From: Sacculina carcini
Taxonomy: Eukaryota > Arthropoda > Thecostraca > Sacculinidae
Direction: 5' to 3'
Length of the DNA: 64,000 nucleotides
NCBI GenBank assembly: GCA_916048095.2
Contig: OU696577.1
Span: 5,631,440 to 5,695,439, forward strand
Positions 1 to 10,934 of this stretch are shown piece by piece; position 1 is the stretch's first letter; every line of letters begins with the position of its first letter. Position numbers and translations under genes: made by a program. Below the pieces are notes generated by a model, which searched no databases, had not been told where the DNA came from, and was given only the letters and a program-made list of their open reading frames with translations.

Positions 1-199
1 CAATTTTCCTTAAGCCTTGTCAGAATCCAGAGCCTTACTCAGAATAAAATTAGGAAATATAAGAAATGAATATGGATGAAATATGGAGCAAATATAGATC
101 AGGAAATATCAGTAATATTAAGTATGAAAAAATTAACTAAACCACCACTGAATATGGCCAGTATGTGTTTCAGAAAGCAAAACCCAGAACTAATTTTGC

Positions 200-560
200 T
201 GCTAATGTTAAAAATCAAAATGTTATGTAAATATAGGAGGACCTCCAATCAATATTTTAGTAGATGCTGGGTGTGATGTATGAATAATATCGAAATATTG
301 CGTGAAGAAACTAAGTTGCATGTCTTGTAGGATGCGTTTGACTAGTATAAAGGCGACAAGATTAAACAATATTGCACTTATTAAATGATCGGTGTCTTTT
401 GTGAATTTTGACACTAAGTATTCTATTAGAGGACACGAAATTGAAGAACAGTTGGATATTAGGCTGGGATCTGTTTAATAATTTGTATAATTATTATGGT
501 GTGCAATTGGACTTTGATATTTTAATTTTTATGTCAAAACATGTACTATATACGACTGAG
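200..560 (+). pseudogene. decayed retroelement aspartic protease
   Basis: One frame reads GGPPINILVDAGCDV, then a TGA stop, then IISKYCVKKL. This resembles the LVDTGxD catalytic core of retrotransposon proteases. About 50 codons further on, in another frame, ILGWDLFNNLYNYYGVQLDFD matches the ILGxDFL...DF tail typical of the same domain. Stops and frame changes show it is dead. No RT or LTR is visible nearby, so the parent family cannot be named. A chance resemblance is possible. Confidence 0.42.
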
Positions 561-755
561 AAATATGGGAAGACAATCACTGACAAATCCTTTTTTTTAA
601 TCAGGACGAGATGTTGAAATATTTGAAATGAAATGTAAAACTATCTGTCAAAAGTGACAGATATTTGAGAACATACATTTAAAGTATGTATAGCAACGCA
701 TATAAGATGCATTGGAACGTCAGGGCACGATACGCCGCATGTGACTAAATAAATA

Positions 756-976
756 TATGAATGATGACTAAATAACTAAATGACTGATGACTATATGACT
801 AAATGACCAGATTAAGTAGATGTTGGTGTAGACACTGTGTATCTCATACCAGAAAATGAGAGTGTAAGGTGTTATATAATACGAAACGGATATCGAGGAA
901 AGTTCCATACTGATGGATGACTGATGACTGATGCTGACTGATGGATGACTGATGACTGATACTGTCTGATGGACTA
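756..976. repeat. ACTGATGG/ACTAAATG minisatellite
   Basis: Two clusters of degenerate short repeats. 756-808 is built from units like atgactaaatgactgatg, and 902-976 from tgatggatgactgatgact. No gene is seen in 561-1086 otherwise. Confidence 0.6.
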
Positions 977-1086
977 CACTGATGGATATATGAATGCGCT
1001 TAATATTGAGCAACAAAATAATGTACCAGGCACACATGGTGTCAAAAGAGAAGAGCCTTGTGTCAACCGTCTAACGGTGAAAATAC

Positions 1087-1378
1087 TGTAGAAAATTTAA
1101 TGAGTACACAAAAAAACAATATCACACCAGAAAACCTCACAATGAATATAATACACCAACACAGAAAAACACAACACTCAAACGCCACTCAACGCGAAAC
1201 TTGATCCACACACTCGCCACTCTCGCCAACAACAGACCCGTAACGCAAGCGCGCTTTCCTATTTGTCACCTCGCATCACGTGACCTTTACGCGCACACAC
1301 GCATACACTCTGGTATTTCCATATGCACACCTACACCTACGTCACAGGGTCAACAGTACAGATGCACTTCTACACACC

Positions 1379-1443
<65 letters not shown>

Positions 1444-1494
1444 ATGATAAAAGTAAGCATACACTTCTACACGTTTGTTAACATAAAACCTACA
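1087..1494 (-). repeat. Element 1 3' LTR
   Basis: Direct repeat of 5203-5572 with TGTAG/CTACA ends. It is about 38 bp longer than its partner because the internal CA tract is expanded. Confidence 0.9.
1382..1440. repeat. (CA)n microsatellite inside LTR
   Basis: About 29 CA units, versus roughly 11 at the matching place in the partner LTR (about 5499-5519). The expansion therefore happened after insertion. The repeat creates spurious His-Thr ORFs on one strand and Val-Cys ORFs on the other. Confidence 0.95.
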
Positions 1495-4322
1495 CCTCCT
1501 CCTGATTGTTACAATCACATAGATAGCACACTCGACCGCCTCCACGCCTTGCACGAATTCGTTCTGATCTCCGGATCGGAACGTTCTCACGGGATTGCGC
1601 CAGGCTGATCTGGTTACTCTCGTCATCACACGTACTTGTCTGCGGCGCCACAGGAAACCACGCGATGAGTTCCTCCTCATCGTCCTCCTTTGTCTCCTCC
1701 ACGAACTCCTCCACATCCTTCGTCTGTATCTCAGCTTCGCTTGCAAGTCCTGGTCTCAAATCACGAATGTGTCTGTTCGTCCCGTCCACCTGCACACACT
1801 GGGCAGAAACAACACCAGTCACCACACCTTCAGCATATTTATCAGTACATCTGGCACTTGGCGGCTTCACCCAGACCAAATCGCCCACCATATATTTCGA
1901 CGCGGCTGCATCTCTCACCTCCGGCGACGCCTGGTCACATTTCGTCCTCACCTCGTAGTTGTGCAATAACGAAGCGGGCGAACTGCTGGCGGAGCTATCG
2001 TCTAACGGTGCGACGTTATACAAATAGACAGCTTCAGCAACCGCACATCCTTTTCTCGCGGCAATGACCTTCACTGTTCTATGATTACGCTCAACAATTC
2101 CGTTGCCAGACGGCACGTAGGCGCATCTGAATCTCAGACTCACTCCCCATTCCCTAACAAAGTGGCCGAACCTTTGACTGCGAAATGACGTTTCATTGTC
2201 TGTGAGAATAGACACTGGTTGGCCACGTTCAAAAAACACTTCCTGCAGCTTCTCGATCACGTGTTCAACACCGTGAGACCGCAACTCCCTCCAGACAGCA
2301 AATCGAGAAGGACCACAGTCAATTAGTGTCAAATACATCTTGCCTCTGAAGTGCGTTATGTCCATGGCTAACCGTTCCCACATTTTATCCACACTCAGTT
2401 GCCCTCTTTTCCACTTCACTGATGGTGGATCAATGGATTTGCACACCTCGCATGTCGACACCACTTTTGCAACATCTCTTCGACTTGCGTTATTTCCAGA
2501 CCTTCTTACAAAATAGAGAGTTCGCTTGACTCCTGGGTGTCCCATCTCGTGGTGCACCCTGCGGATGTGATCTTCTGATTTCACCATCACTGCGCAACAT
2601 GATACTGCGTGCTCATTTTCACATGCACATCTGTTTTCTAGCCATTTCCTGGGCACACGAGTAAGTCGATCTGCCTTGTTTTCTTTCGATGAAACTAGCT
2701 TCACGCTCACTTTCAACTGATACTCGTCAATGAGACATTTGACAATATCCAGTCTTCTGCGCACGAGCATTTCTCCGGCCGCTTTTGTGCGCAGACGCGA
2801 TTTATCACTCAAAAGATCAGACATCCATCGAGCAACAGTCTCAGAATCAGTCATCAGCTCAATTTCGTTAAAGTGCCACACGAGAGCCAAATTTAGACCT
2901 TTTATGACTGCCTCCAGTTCTGCCATGTTAATGTGCTGTACGTTGTTTTTCCTCAGCCAGCTGCCGTCCTCAACAATCTCGCCATCCACCTCGATTGCAG
3001 CTCCAAGAGCAAGGTTGCTTGCATCGACCCACACTCGAGCTTTTTCTCCTCGCACCGCCCATCGACCACGCACAGGGTCATGTTTTGCCAGATCATTCGA
3101 GACGCTTTGGAGACACTCTTGAAGAAATTCACTTTTTATTTCTTCATCCCATGAACTGCTGCTTTCACTTGCGATTATCTTGATATATGCAGTAGCCACA
3201 CGTAACCACCCACAAACTGGATAGTGCCCTGTCCATTTGCTGCAGACAGAAAACACGGTCCGACGTGTCACGCGTTCAGGTAACGTACACACACCACCGT
3301 CACGCGACCATCTCAATTCCTGGTCTTCCTGTGAAACCCACAAACCCAGAAGTCTAGTCCCAGCCTCGACGCTCTCACTGTCCTTACACACCAATCCATG
3401 TTCACACAAATGTTTCCTCACGTGCTCAACACTGACCAAATTTTTATTTACCAGCATATCGTCAACATACGGGACAACTCCTGATTCAACCCGCTCATCC
3501 AATTTTATCACGGTTTTGAGCACTGCCTTCAAAATCAACGGAGCTACATTCAACCCAAATCCCAATCTTGTAAGACAGTATCTTTCACCTTTAATCATTA
3601 CAGTTTGATATGGCCACAAACTAGGATGAATTCTAATCTGCAAATACGCCTTCTTCAAATCCAAGACAGCAACATTATCTCCTAACCTCCTCCAGTTCCT
3701 CAAAGCATCAGCACAAACATCAGCGTCCCTGGTATGAGCATCTATGAAAGAATTCAACTCCCTGAAGTCCATTACTGGTCTTACCTTATTCCGCTGCGGC
3801 ACAGCCATCAGCGGTATCAGTCCCCTCGCAGGGCCAAGTCTTCCTTCGTCGTACTTCACGAGCCAGCCATTCTCCATCCAACACCGCAACTCGTCATCAA
3901 AAGCCTCTTGAATACCAGCGTCCAGGCGATACGACTCCACATGGTTTTTCAAAACACTCGGACCTTCTCCGCCAGCCCACTTCCATTCCGCTGTCCACGA
4001 TTTGTCTGACGCGTCATATACAACTGTAAAATCTGTCTCGTCGACTTTCAGGTTCTTATTGCAAGGATTCACTTCATCGTGCAGATCATGGCGCGCTCCA
4101 CATGCAACACCAAACACTGGCCTTAAGTCCGCTGACAACGAAAGACCACCCAGCAGCGACATAGCATCTAGTCCAGCCACAAAACGATAATCGAACAAGC
4201 ACTCTGTAACCACAATAGCTTTTAGCTCAACTGATTTACCGTCCACGCGCAGCACTACGTTACTCTCCCCTGCGCACCGAATCATCCCTCCATTCATTGT
4301 GTACACACTGACAGTCGACCTG
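1490..4322 (-). CDS. pol: Element 1 pol: RT, RNase H, integrase
   Basis: About 940 residues, open without a stop. The frame enters from the protease upstream, so it needs no ATG. Counting from the codon at 4306: RT with LDLKKAYLQI near 215-224 and the catalytic YVDD at 280-283; RNase H with D428, E463, D487 and D546; integrase zinc motif H586/H590/C619/C622; integrase core D649, D703, E739, an exact DD35E spacing. A basic Ser-Arg rich tail follows. It would copy element RNA to DNA and insert it. The frame is separated from the protease by one extra A in a seven-A run near 4330-4336, which is either a mutation or a sequencing error. The family is clearly a retroelement, but its exact clade is not recognised. 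Confidence 0.88.
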
Positions 4323-4483
4323 TCAACTTTTTTTCCCGCACAATGACATGTGTATTAAGCTTCTGGTGCATCCGGTGTCAACCAGCACTGGACAGAACAC
4401 ACCGTTTACCTCGGCGACGACAGTCACAAGCGCCTTGTGTATTGTTTTGGAGAGGAGGCTGGCGCACACCGCCTCTCCTACTC
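4323..4483 (-). pseudogene. Element 1 protease segment (frame broken)
   Basis: Reading in the -1 frame after the slippery heptamer gives KRVGEAVCAS and then VDTGCTRSLI, the D-T/S-G active site of a retroviral-type aspartic protease. It processes the Gag-Pol polyprotein. The frame ends at a TGA just after a run of seven A. With six A it would continue directly into the RT frame, so a one-base homopolymer insertion separates protease from RT. Confidence 0.75.
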
Positions 4484-5187
4484 GTTTAACGGGCACGACG
4501 CCTGCACATGTCCCTTTTCTCCGCATCGATAACACGTGATGTTTCCAAACGACTTCTTGCTCCTACAATTTCTCGACCTACGCGACCACAATTAAAACAT
4601 TTGGGGCCTGCTCCAAGTACACAATTCGTCGTTGAACTCAAGCCGGGCGCCACGCTGCTCATATCTGAAATAATTGTCCTTGCTCTCTCAATGACCTCTT
4701 CGAACATCATCCCATCCAAATTGGCATTCGCCCTTAATACTTCTCTCACCTTGACAGGTAGACCCCTGACGAATGCACACCTCAACGTGATGTCTGCAGT
4801 GATGCCACAACAGGTGCCCAACTTCTCCAGGTCCGATGCGAACACATCCACAACCTCACCGTCCCGAAGTTTACGGTCCACGAATCGGTCCAGAGACACA
4901 TACGGGTCGGCCCCAAAAGCTCGCTGTAGCGCAAAGCACACCTTCTCTATGTTGAGCTGGTCGTCAGAGCTGAGACGATCAACTACGGCGTAAGCATTCC
5001 CGGTCAACCTCATCATAACGACTGTTGCCACATCGGTGACGCCTCTCAGTCTCAGACACATCTTCCTCACCTTTCCGAGCCACTCTGACGGGTCGCTTTT
5101 GCCGTCATACTCAGGTATAAGCCGAATGTCAAGTGATGAACTCCCACCGACGACTTGTGACTGCAGCATTTGTTCAGTTCGCTCCAT
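4478..5187 (-). pseudogene. gag: Element 1 gag
   Basis: The chosen start is the ATG at 5187 (MERTEQMLQSQ), 15 nt inside the LTR edge; the open frame extending into the LTR is not needed. The body (IPEYDGKSDPSEWLGKV, then a region with ALQRAFG and DRFVDRKLRDGE) has the usual retrotransposon Gag capsid pattern. It forms the particle shell and binds RNA. Near the C-terminus a CFNC knuckle begins, but the second knuckle (CYRCGEKGHVQASC) lies in the -1 frame, so an indel around 4570-4600 has broken the RNA-binding domain. As sequenced, the uninterrupted frame runs to a TAA at 4486-4488. Confidence 0.75.
4484..4490 (-). promoter_or_regulatory. candidate -1 frameshift heptamer G TTA AAC
   Basis: In the zinc-knuckle frame (GHVQASCPLNE, then TAG at 4478-4480) the codons read CCG TTA AAC GAG TAG. 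G TTA AAC is a known -1 slippery heptamer type (arteriviruses). A -1 slip leads exactly into the protease frame. Inference from sequence only. Confidence 0.6.
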
Positions 5188-5190
5188 GTG

Positions 5191-5202
5191 GCCGAAATAG
5201 CT
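5191..5202 (-). promoter_or_regulatory. Element 1 primer-binding site matching tRNA-Phe 5' end
   Basis: Directly abutting the 5' LTR, the element strand reads AGCTATTTCGGC. No TGG-starting site follows the LTR. The complement GCCGAAATAGCT equals nucleotides 1-12 of metazoan tRNA-Phe as I remember it. The same 12 bases sit at the same place next to H-family LTRs (34242-34253, 39717-39728, 41482-41493), which argues for function. Confidence 0.6.
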
Positions 5203-5572
5203 TGTAGAAAATTTAATGAGTACACAAAAAAACAATATCACACCAGAAAACCTCACAATGAATATAATACACCAACACAGAAAAACACAACACTCAAACG
5301 CCACTCAACGCGAAACTTGATCCACACACACGCCACTCTCGCCAACAACAGACCCGTAACGCAAGCGCGCCTTCCTATTTGTCACCTCGCATCACGTGAC
5401 CTTTACGCGCACACACGCATACACTCTGGTATTTCCATATGCACACATACACCTACGTCACAGGGTCAAAAGTACAGATGCACTTTTACACACCGCAAAC
5501 ACACACACACACACACACATAATGATAAAAGTAAGCATACACTTCTACACGTTTGTTAACATAAAACCTACA
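5203..5572 (-). repeat. Element 1 5' LTR
   Basis: Direct repeat of 1087-1494; TGTAG...CTACA ends. The AATAC target duplication lies at 5573-5577. Confidence 0.9.
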
Positions 5573-5577
5573 AATAC

Positions 5578-6935
5578 ATAAGACATTTAGTTGAAAGCAT
5601 TAAACATGCTACTTAATAAACAAGCGGAGTTATTGAAGCAATTACTTTGTTGACTAAGTCTGTTAGTTGAAACTGGAGGCATACACAGAAGTATGCTACG
5701 ACATCAATTAACGACCAATAGAGTAGATTGTAATTATCATGGAGAATATACGCAGAAGTATGCGTGCACTCAAAGTTACAAAAGACGAAACATTACTCTG
5801 TAAGTGTGTAAAACATATTCTTAAAACTATATAAATATATGGCAACTTGACAATTATAAAGTGAAAGTGGGTTTAATTAGAATAAATAAATACAATAATA
5901 TTTTATAATGATTAAAAGTAAAACGGCTCTGGATATTGCTCCTATTAATTGTATCATATTTATTGTCTCCTATTAATTGTCTATTTTCCTCTCATGATGC
6001 AGCCCCTGTTTTCCTACCTCGTGGTAAATTAGTTTCATATTTCCAAGTGTACATTGCATGCGTTTTCATTCAATTCCCTGTCTCAATCCTGCTACCACAC
6101 CGACACAGAACAATGAGTCACTGGCGAGAATTGTCCGTTTTTCGGTCTGAAGAGGCCAGATTGAGTCAACAGTGTGCTGAACCCCCTGATCAACCGTGTG
6201 CTGAACTGACAGTCTACTAACAACGACAACGAAAACAATTAGCGGACTGAGATAAGTCAATGCCGAAATCATCATCAACACGAGCCGAGACAACACCAGC
6301 GGTTCACCGAACAACCTGAAAGACAACTGCGATAAAGATGGGGACGAGTAATCATGGAAGACGGCCGAATATTAATCAACGAGATTTACAACGAAGTACT
6401 GCAGGCGTTTGAGCACAACGACAACAGCTGGATGACTGGTGAAGCAGCGCGTGGACTACGAGTCGACACAGTATACCCCGCCGGTGTACGACCTCTGCCT
6501 GATGTGGTTCAACAACACCTGCTTGGATCGAGCCGTGGTCGCGTTCGTGGTCGGCGACAAATGGTTTTATTAACACGATATATCGCTCATTTTATATGTA
6601 TAATGTGTTGAGCTAGTTAGAATTAATTGTGTTAATCTTATAGCCAGGTAATCGTAACCTTGTGTCCATAACCGTGTGTTAATTACAACTAAGTTAGTTT
6701 CTCATGTAGATTTGTGAGATATATATTCTTGTTCTAGATTTTAAGTTACTGTGTTAGTTGCGATTAATTTATGCGATAGACATAGACATGCGCTAATCTA
6801 GAATTGTATTTCATTGTATAATTGTGTTTAAGTACTTTGATATACACCCTTGAATATTTAGGTGAAAGGGGTTGTAATGACTAGTTAGGGTTATAGCTAG
6901 TAATTTTCAAGCGAAAATGTAAAGATTACTGGTCT
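5578..6935. other. unassigned AT-rich spacer
   Basis: No convincing gene. A short open frame at 6354-6611 (85 codons) has no recognisable domain. The rest is AT-rich, with a repeated 'cgcagaagtatgc'-like phrase near 5680-5765. Confidence 0.5.
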
Positions 6936-7737
6936 TGTTAACTATACTTGTTAAGTACGGTTAAACATGCATAGAAAACAATTAGTAAGTCAGCTATATA
7001 TTACATTCACACATTTACATAACATTAATACATAATTACAATTACGAAACAATACAATAAGATACGATACCCGCAGCGGCTGAACACGAATACGCGGGGA
7101 GCACGAACAAGTCGCGGGAACACAATGAAGCGAGCGAACAACTCTAGCACTGTGTGACAGCACGCACTATTCTCGACTGACTTGTCCCAACACCTGTAGC
7201 ACCGGCCGGAATACCTTCACTCCAAGTAGGACACCGGTCACGTGACCGTCTGGAAGGTGCCGTGCGATGTCTGAGCAAACAGTCGTGTGAATTGTCGCGG
7301 GAAATAGCGGGACTACGATCGTCGTGGGTGGTGTGAACACACAGTAGTACTTCCGCCGGCTTGCGTGGAGAATGGGCAGCGCACACAGGCGGCTCAGACA
7401 GACAGACACAAGCACACACGCGGCGCGAATATACAGCGCGACACAAACACGACATAGCCAGACGGCGATGACATAGCCAGACGGCGACGTAAACACACGG
7501 CGAAAATAGGCGACGAAAATATCACATCCGGTGGTGTGCACGGTGCGAACATACATACAATCATATTGCGAAGTGTGTAAATTTATACAATGAAATGAAT
7601 TTATGCAATGAAACAAACACGCAACGCACATAACGCAAACACACGCACAACATAAACATGCAACGCATAAACTAAAATAATACAACGACAATCAATACAA
7701 AATAAACATGTGTGTGTGAATAAGTGTGTACGCCACA
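6936..7737 (-). repeat. Element 2 3' LTR
   Basis: Direct repeat of 12478-13289. Open frames of up to 174 codons within it are non-coding shadows. Confidence 0.93.
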
Positions 7738-7754
7738 GGAGCCCCCTCCTCAGA

Positions 7755-10700
7755 TCAGGGCGAGAAACGAACAGGTGGCCTGGTGCGTCGGCCTGATCGA
7801 GAATGAATGTGTTGTGGCGTTGCTGTGTCACCGGATAATTGTTGCTCTGCTGGACGTGTACCAGCATGTTGTTGTGGCACTGGAACCGCGAACAATGTGC
7901 TATCTGTCTCCGGCGTTGGCTGTATATTGTTGTCAATGAAGGCTGGTCGCAGTCGCTCAATGTTGACGACATCTGAGCCATTGCGTTCAATGGTGTACGT
8001 CTTCGGTGTTCTGTTGAGCACCTTGTACGGCCCGTCGTACACCGGCTGCAATGGACGGCGATGACCGTCGTGCCGCACAAACACGAAGTCGGCCGAATCC
8101 AGCGCAGGCAGCTTGAAGACTGCTTTGTCGACAGGTCTCGGCTGCTGTGGTCTCACAGAGCTGAAATGCTGAGAGAGCTGTCTTGCAAACTTACACGCGT
8201 TGGTTTTGTTAGTATTTGTGTGGAAAAATTCGCTAGGAAGATGAAGTTTGGCACCGTAAACAAGTTCAGCACAGGAACAATTCAGTGGTTCTTTAATACA
8301 GGCTCTGATACCTAATAGAACAATTGATAATCTGTCAACCCAATTTATGCACCCTCGTAAAGCACTTTTCAATTGTCGGTGCAGTCTCTCAACCATTCCG
8401 TTTGCCGCAGGATGGTAAGCAGTAGTGAAACGGATATGAGCCCCTAAACGATTATTAATTTCTCGCCACAAGTTTGAAGTGAACTGACTACCCCTGTCAG
8501 ACACTATAGTAGCTGGCACACCGAAACGGGATATCCACGTGGATACGAAATATCGAGCAATAGTTTCAGCTGATACATCAGGTATCGGACATGCCTCAGG
8601 CCATCTAGTAAACCGATCAACAATTGTCAGAATATACTGGCAATTTTGCGAGTACGGTAGCGGACCTACTATATCTACATGGATGTGTTCGAATCTCCGT
8701 GATGGTGGTTGAAATTGGGCAGCAGGTGACGAATTGTGTCGTGAGACCTTCGATTGTTGACACTGTAAACAAGTGCGTGTCCAACTAGCAACGTCTTTGC
8801 GCATGTTCGGCCAAACAAACCGTTCAGCTATAAGCTTGAGCGTGGCGGTTCGACCCGGGTGAGACATATTGTGAAGTGATAAGAAAACACGCCTACGCAT
8901 CGGTTCAGGCACAAAGGGGCGTGGCTTGTCTAAGGACGTGTCGCACAGGAGTTTGCGGTCGGAAATGGCGGGAAATTCAATGCACTGCAACTTTAAACTA
9001 CCCGCTGAATCGATTAAATCGGACTGGGCTTGCTGTGATTCTGCCATTTCTCTGATATTAACACTTGGTAGATCACTGCAAGAACATATTCTAGATAGAG
9101 CGTCTGAGACAACATTGTCTTTACTACTGATGTGACGCACATCTGACGTAAATTGCAGGATAAAATCCAAATGACGCTGCTCACGTGGTGAATGATTAGT
9201 TGTGGGTGCTCTAATAGCGTGCACAATAGGTTTGTGGTCGGTGAAGATGATAAATTCACGACCCTCCAAGTATGGACGAAAATGACGCACCGATAAGTAA
9301 ACAGCAGGTACCTCGCGACCAAAAGCGCTATACATTGTTTGAGCGGAGTTGAGCTGCTTAGACCAAAAGGCTAATGGCTGCCAGACACCGTCACTCAGTT
9401 GTTGTAGTACAGCACCTATACTTGAATTGCTGGCGTCAGTGAATAACCCAAGCTGAGCTGATTCGTTCTGATGGCAAGGGATAGTAGCTGAGCTGAGAGC
9501 GGCTTTACTCTCATCAAATGCTTGCTCTGCCTCATCTGTCCACACGACAGGCACCTTGGAGCGCTTGGCGTTATTTGTCAGCAAACGATGGAGGGGCGCG
9601 AGAAGAGTCGCGGCGTTCGGCAAGAAACGATGATAAAAATTCACCATGCCTAAATACCTGCGCAATTGTTGGTGCGAAACAGGACGTGGGTATTCGGTGA
9701 TAGCCTTCGTAGCACCGTCATGCGGTGAGATGCCGCGTTCGGTGATTCTGTGACCTAAAAAGGTTATTTCGCGCTTGCCAAAAACACATTTCTCGATATT
9801 GATCTTAATATCATGTGCATGTAACCGATCAAAAACTATATCTAAATGTCTCAAATGCTCGGTTTCTGATTTGCTAGCAATCAAAATATCGTCAATGTAG
9901 ACGAATATGAAATCAAGTCCTCGAAGAATTGTATCCAGCAGACGCTGCATGGTTTGCGCGCTGTTACGCAAGCCAAAAGGCATTCGCAGCATTTCAAAGG
10001 ATCCAAAGGGTGTACAAATGGCAGTCTTTGAAATATCTTGTGGATATACAGGCACTTGAAAGAATGCTTTCACCAGATCTATTTTGGTGAATATGTTGGT
10101 TCCGTGCAGAGCTGCTGTAAAATCTTGTAAATAGGGAATTGGATATCTATCGGGTACTGTGATATTATTGAGAGCTCTGTAGTCTCCGCATGGCCTCCAT
10201 TCGTCATCTCGCGCTTTTGGCACCAAGTGTAGGGCAGACGCGTACGGACTCTGGCTAGGGCGTATTATACCTTGATCGAGCATGCGTTGGAACTCATCTT
10301 TGGCTATCTTAAGCCTGGCCGCATCAAGCTTTCGCGGGCGGCAAAAAACAGGCTTTCCTCGTGTTTGAATGCGATGAAAAACGCCATGATTAGATGTACT
10401 AGTAAATACCATTGGAGACAACAGCCCAGGGTACTTTGACAGTAAATCTACATACACTTTGTCGTGCTGAGGAGCGCACACTGAAATATTGAGCGAGTTC
10501 CGGCGAGTTATGCCTGTGGCTTTCAAACCGGTTTCGCCGTCCACAATTTGACGTTCACGTGGGATAACGTTGATATTGTGGCGAGAGAGAAAGCCGATAC
10601 CAATGATGGCTGTGTCAATATCGGCAATTATAAAGGTCCAGTGAAAATTGCGTCTGAGACCTAAAGACACGCAGGTAGAAATACTTCCGTAGGTGTTGAT

Positions 10701-10934
10701 GTGAGATGAATTCACAGCTTGTAGCACCAAGGGAGATTTCACTGGCTGTGAAGCAGTGGAGCTACGCACCAGTCTGCATTTGGCGGGCAATAACCTATAT
10801 TGAGCGCCAGTGTCGATGAGAAAATTGCAGCCTGTTGTTGGATCGCGGATATAAAATGGTAAAGAATTGTCGCCTTGGATGGATGATGTGAGGGGTGAAA
10901 TAGGCGATCTTTCACGCCCTCCGTTCAGTTTAAA
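7755..10934 (-). CDS. pol: Element 2 pol: protease, RT, RNase H, integrase
   Basis: Entered by -1 slippage from gag at 10928-10934. The open frame runs from 10958 and residue numbers count from there. Protease LIDTGA 47-52; RT with YIDD at 354-357 and the FGLRN block near 328; RNase H D508, D574 and D619; integrase zinc motif H696, H700, C730, C733; integrase core D762, D821, E857, an exact DD35E spacing. A C-terminal region around LQPVYDGPYKVLNRTP is the GPY/F module. The tail ends RTRPPVRFSP just before the LTR. All catalytic residues are present and the frame is unbroken, so this copy could supply enzymes. It replicates the element's RNA in cytoplasmic particles and integrates the cDNA. 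Confidence 0.95.
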   Translation of the reverse strand, partial: FKLNGGRERSPISPLTSSIQGDNSLPFYIRDPTTGCNFLIDTGAQYRLLPAKCRLVRSSTASQPVKSPLVLQAVNSSHINTYGSISTCVSLGLRRNFHWTFIIADIDTAIIGIGFLSRHNINVIPRERQIVDGETGLKATGITRRNSLNISVCAPQHDKVYVDLLSKYPGLLSPMVFTSTSNHGVFHRIQTRGKPVFCRPRKLDAARLKIAKDEFQRMLDQGIIRPSQSPYASALHLVPKARDDEWRPCGDYRALNNITVPDRYPIPYLQDFTAALHGTNIFTKIDLVKAFFQVPVYPQDISKTAICTPFGSFEMLRMPFGLRNSAQTMQRLLDTILRGLDFIFVYIDDILIASKSETEHLRHLDIVFDRLHAHDIKINIEKCVFGKREITFLGHRITERGISPHDGATKAITEYPRPVSHQQLRRYLGMVNFYHRFLPNAATLLAPLHRLLTNNAKRSKVPVVWTDEAEQAFDESKAALSSATIPCHQNESAQLGLFTDASNSSIGAVLQQLSDGVWQPLAFWSKQLNSAQTMYSAFGREVPAVYLSVRHFRPYLEGREFIIFTDHKPIVHAIRAPTTNHSPREQRHLDFILQFTSDVRHISSKDNVVSDALSRICSCSDLPSVNIREMAESQQAQSDLIDSAGSLKLQCIEFPAISDRKLLCDTSLDKPRPFVPEPMRRRVFLSLHNMSHPGRTATLKLIAERFVWPNMRKDVASWTRTCLQCQQSKVSRHNSSPAAQFQPPSRRFEHIHVDIVGPLPYSQNCQYILTIVDRFTRWPEACPIPDVSAETIARYFVSTWISRFGVPATIVSDRGSQFTSNLWREINNRLGAHIRFTTAYHPAANGMVERLHRQLKSALRGCINWVDRLSIVLLGIRACIKEPLNCSCAELVYGAKLHLPSEFFHTNTNKTNACKFARQLSQHFSSVRPQQPRPVDKAVFKLPALDSADFVFVRHDGHRRPLQPVYDGPYKVLNRTPKTYTIERNGSDVVNIERLRPAFIDNNIQPTPETDSTLFAVPVPQQHAGTRPAEQQLSGDTATPQHIHSRSGRRTRPPVRFSP

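Larger units (their letters stand above)
1087..5572 (-). mobile_element. Element 1: complete LTR retrotransposon, divergent Gypsy-like
   Basis: Two direct LTRs (1087-1494 and 5203-5572) begin TGTAG and end CTACA and enclose gag, protease, RT, RNase H and integrase on the minus strand. The sequence AATAC flanks both sides (1082-1086 and 5573-5577), a 5-bp target-site duplication that fixes the boundaries. The LTRs differ by only a few substitutions apart from the length of a CA tract. Domain order PR-RT-RH-IN places it among Ty3/Gypsy-type elements, but the pol (YVDD RT, unusual RNase H to integrase linker) is quite unlike the other Gypsy elements in the window. Two single-base frame breaks make this copy probably defective. 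Fragments of relatives lie at 19100-19345 and 31384-33142. Confidence 0.9.

Noticed and set aside
1201..1746. ORFs with His-Thr or Val-Cys runs
   Set aside because: Translation of the CA microsatellite in the LTR.
6354..6611. 85-codon ORF as a host gene
   Set aside because: No recognisable domain, no splice or promoter evidence, short.
7144..7691. 103- and 174-codon minus-strand ORFs, also at 12696-13243 and 55484-56198
   Set aside because: They lie wholly in LTRs of the Element 2/8 family, recur with the LTR, and are low in domain-like composition.
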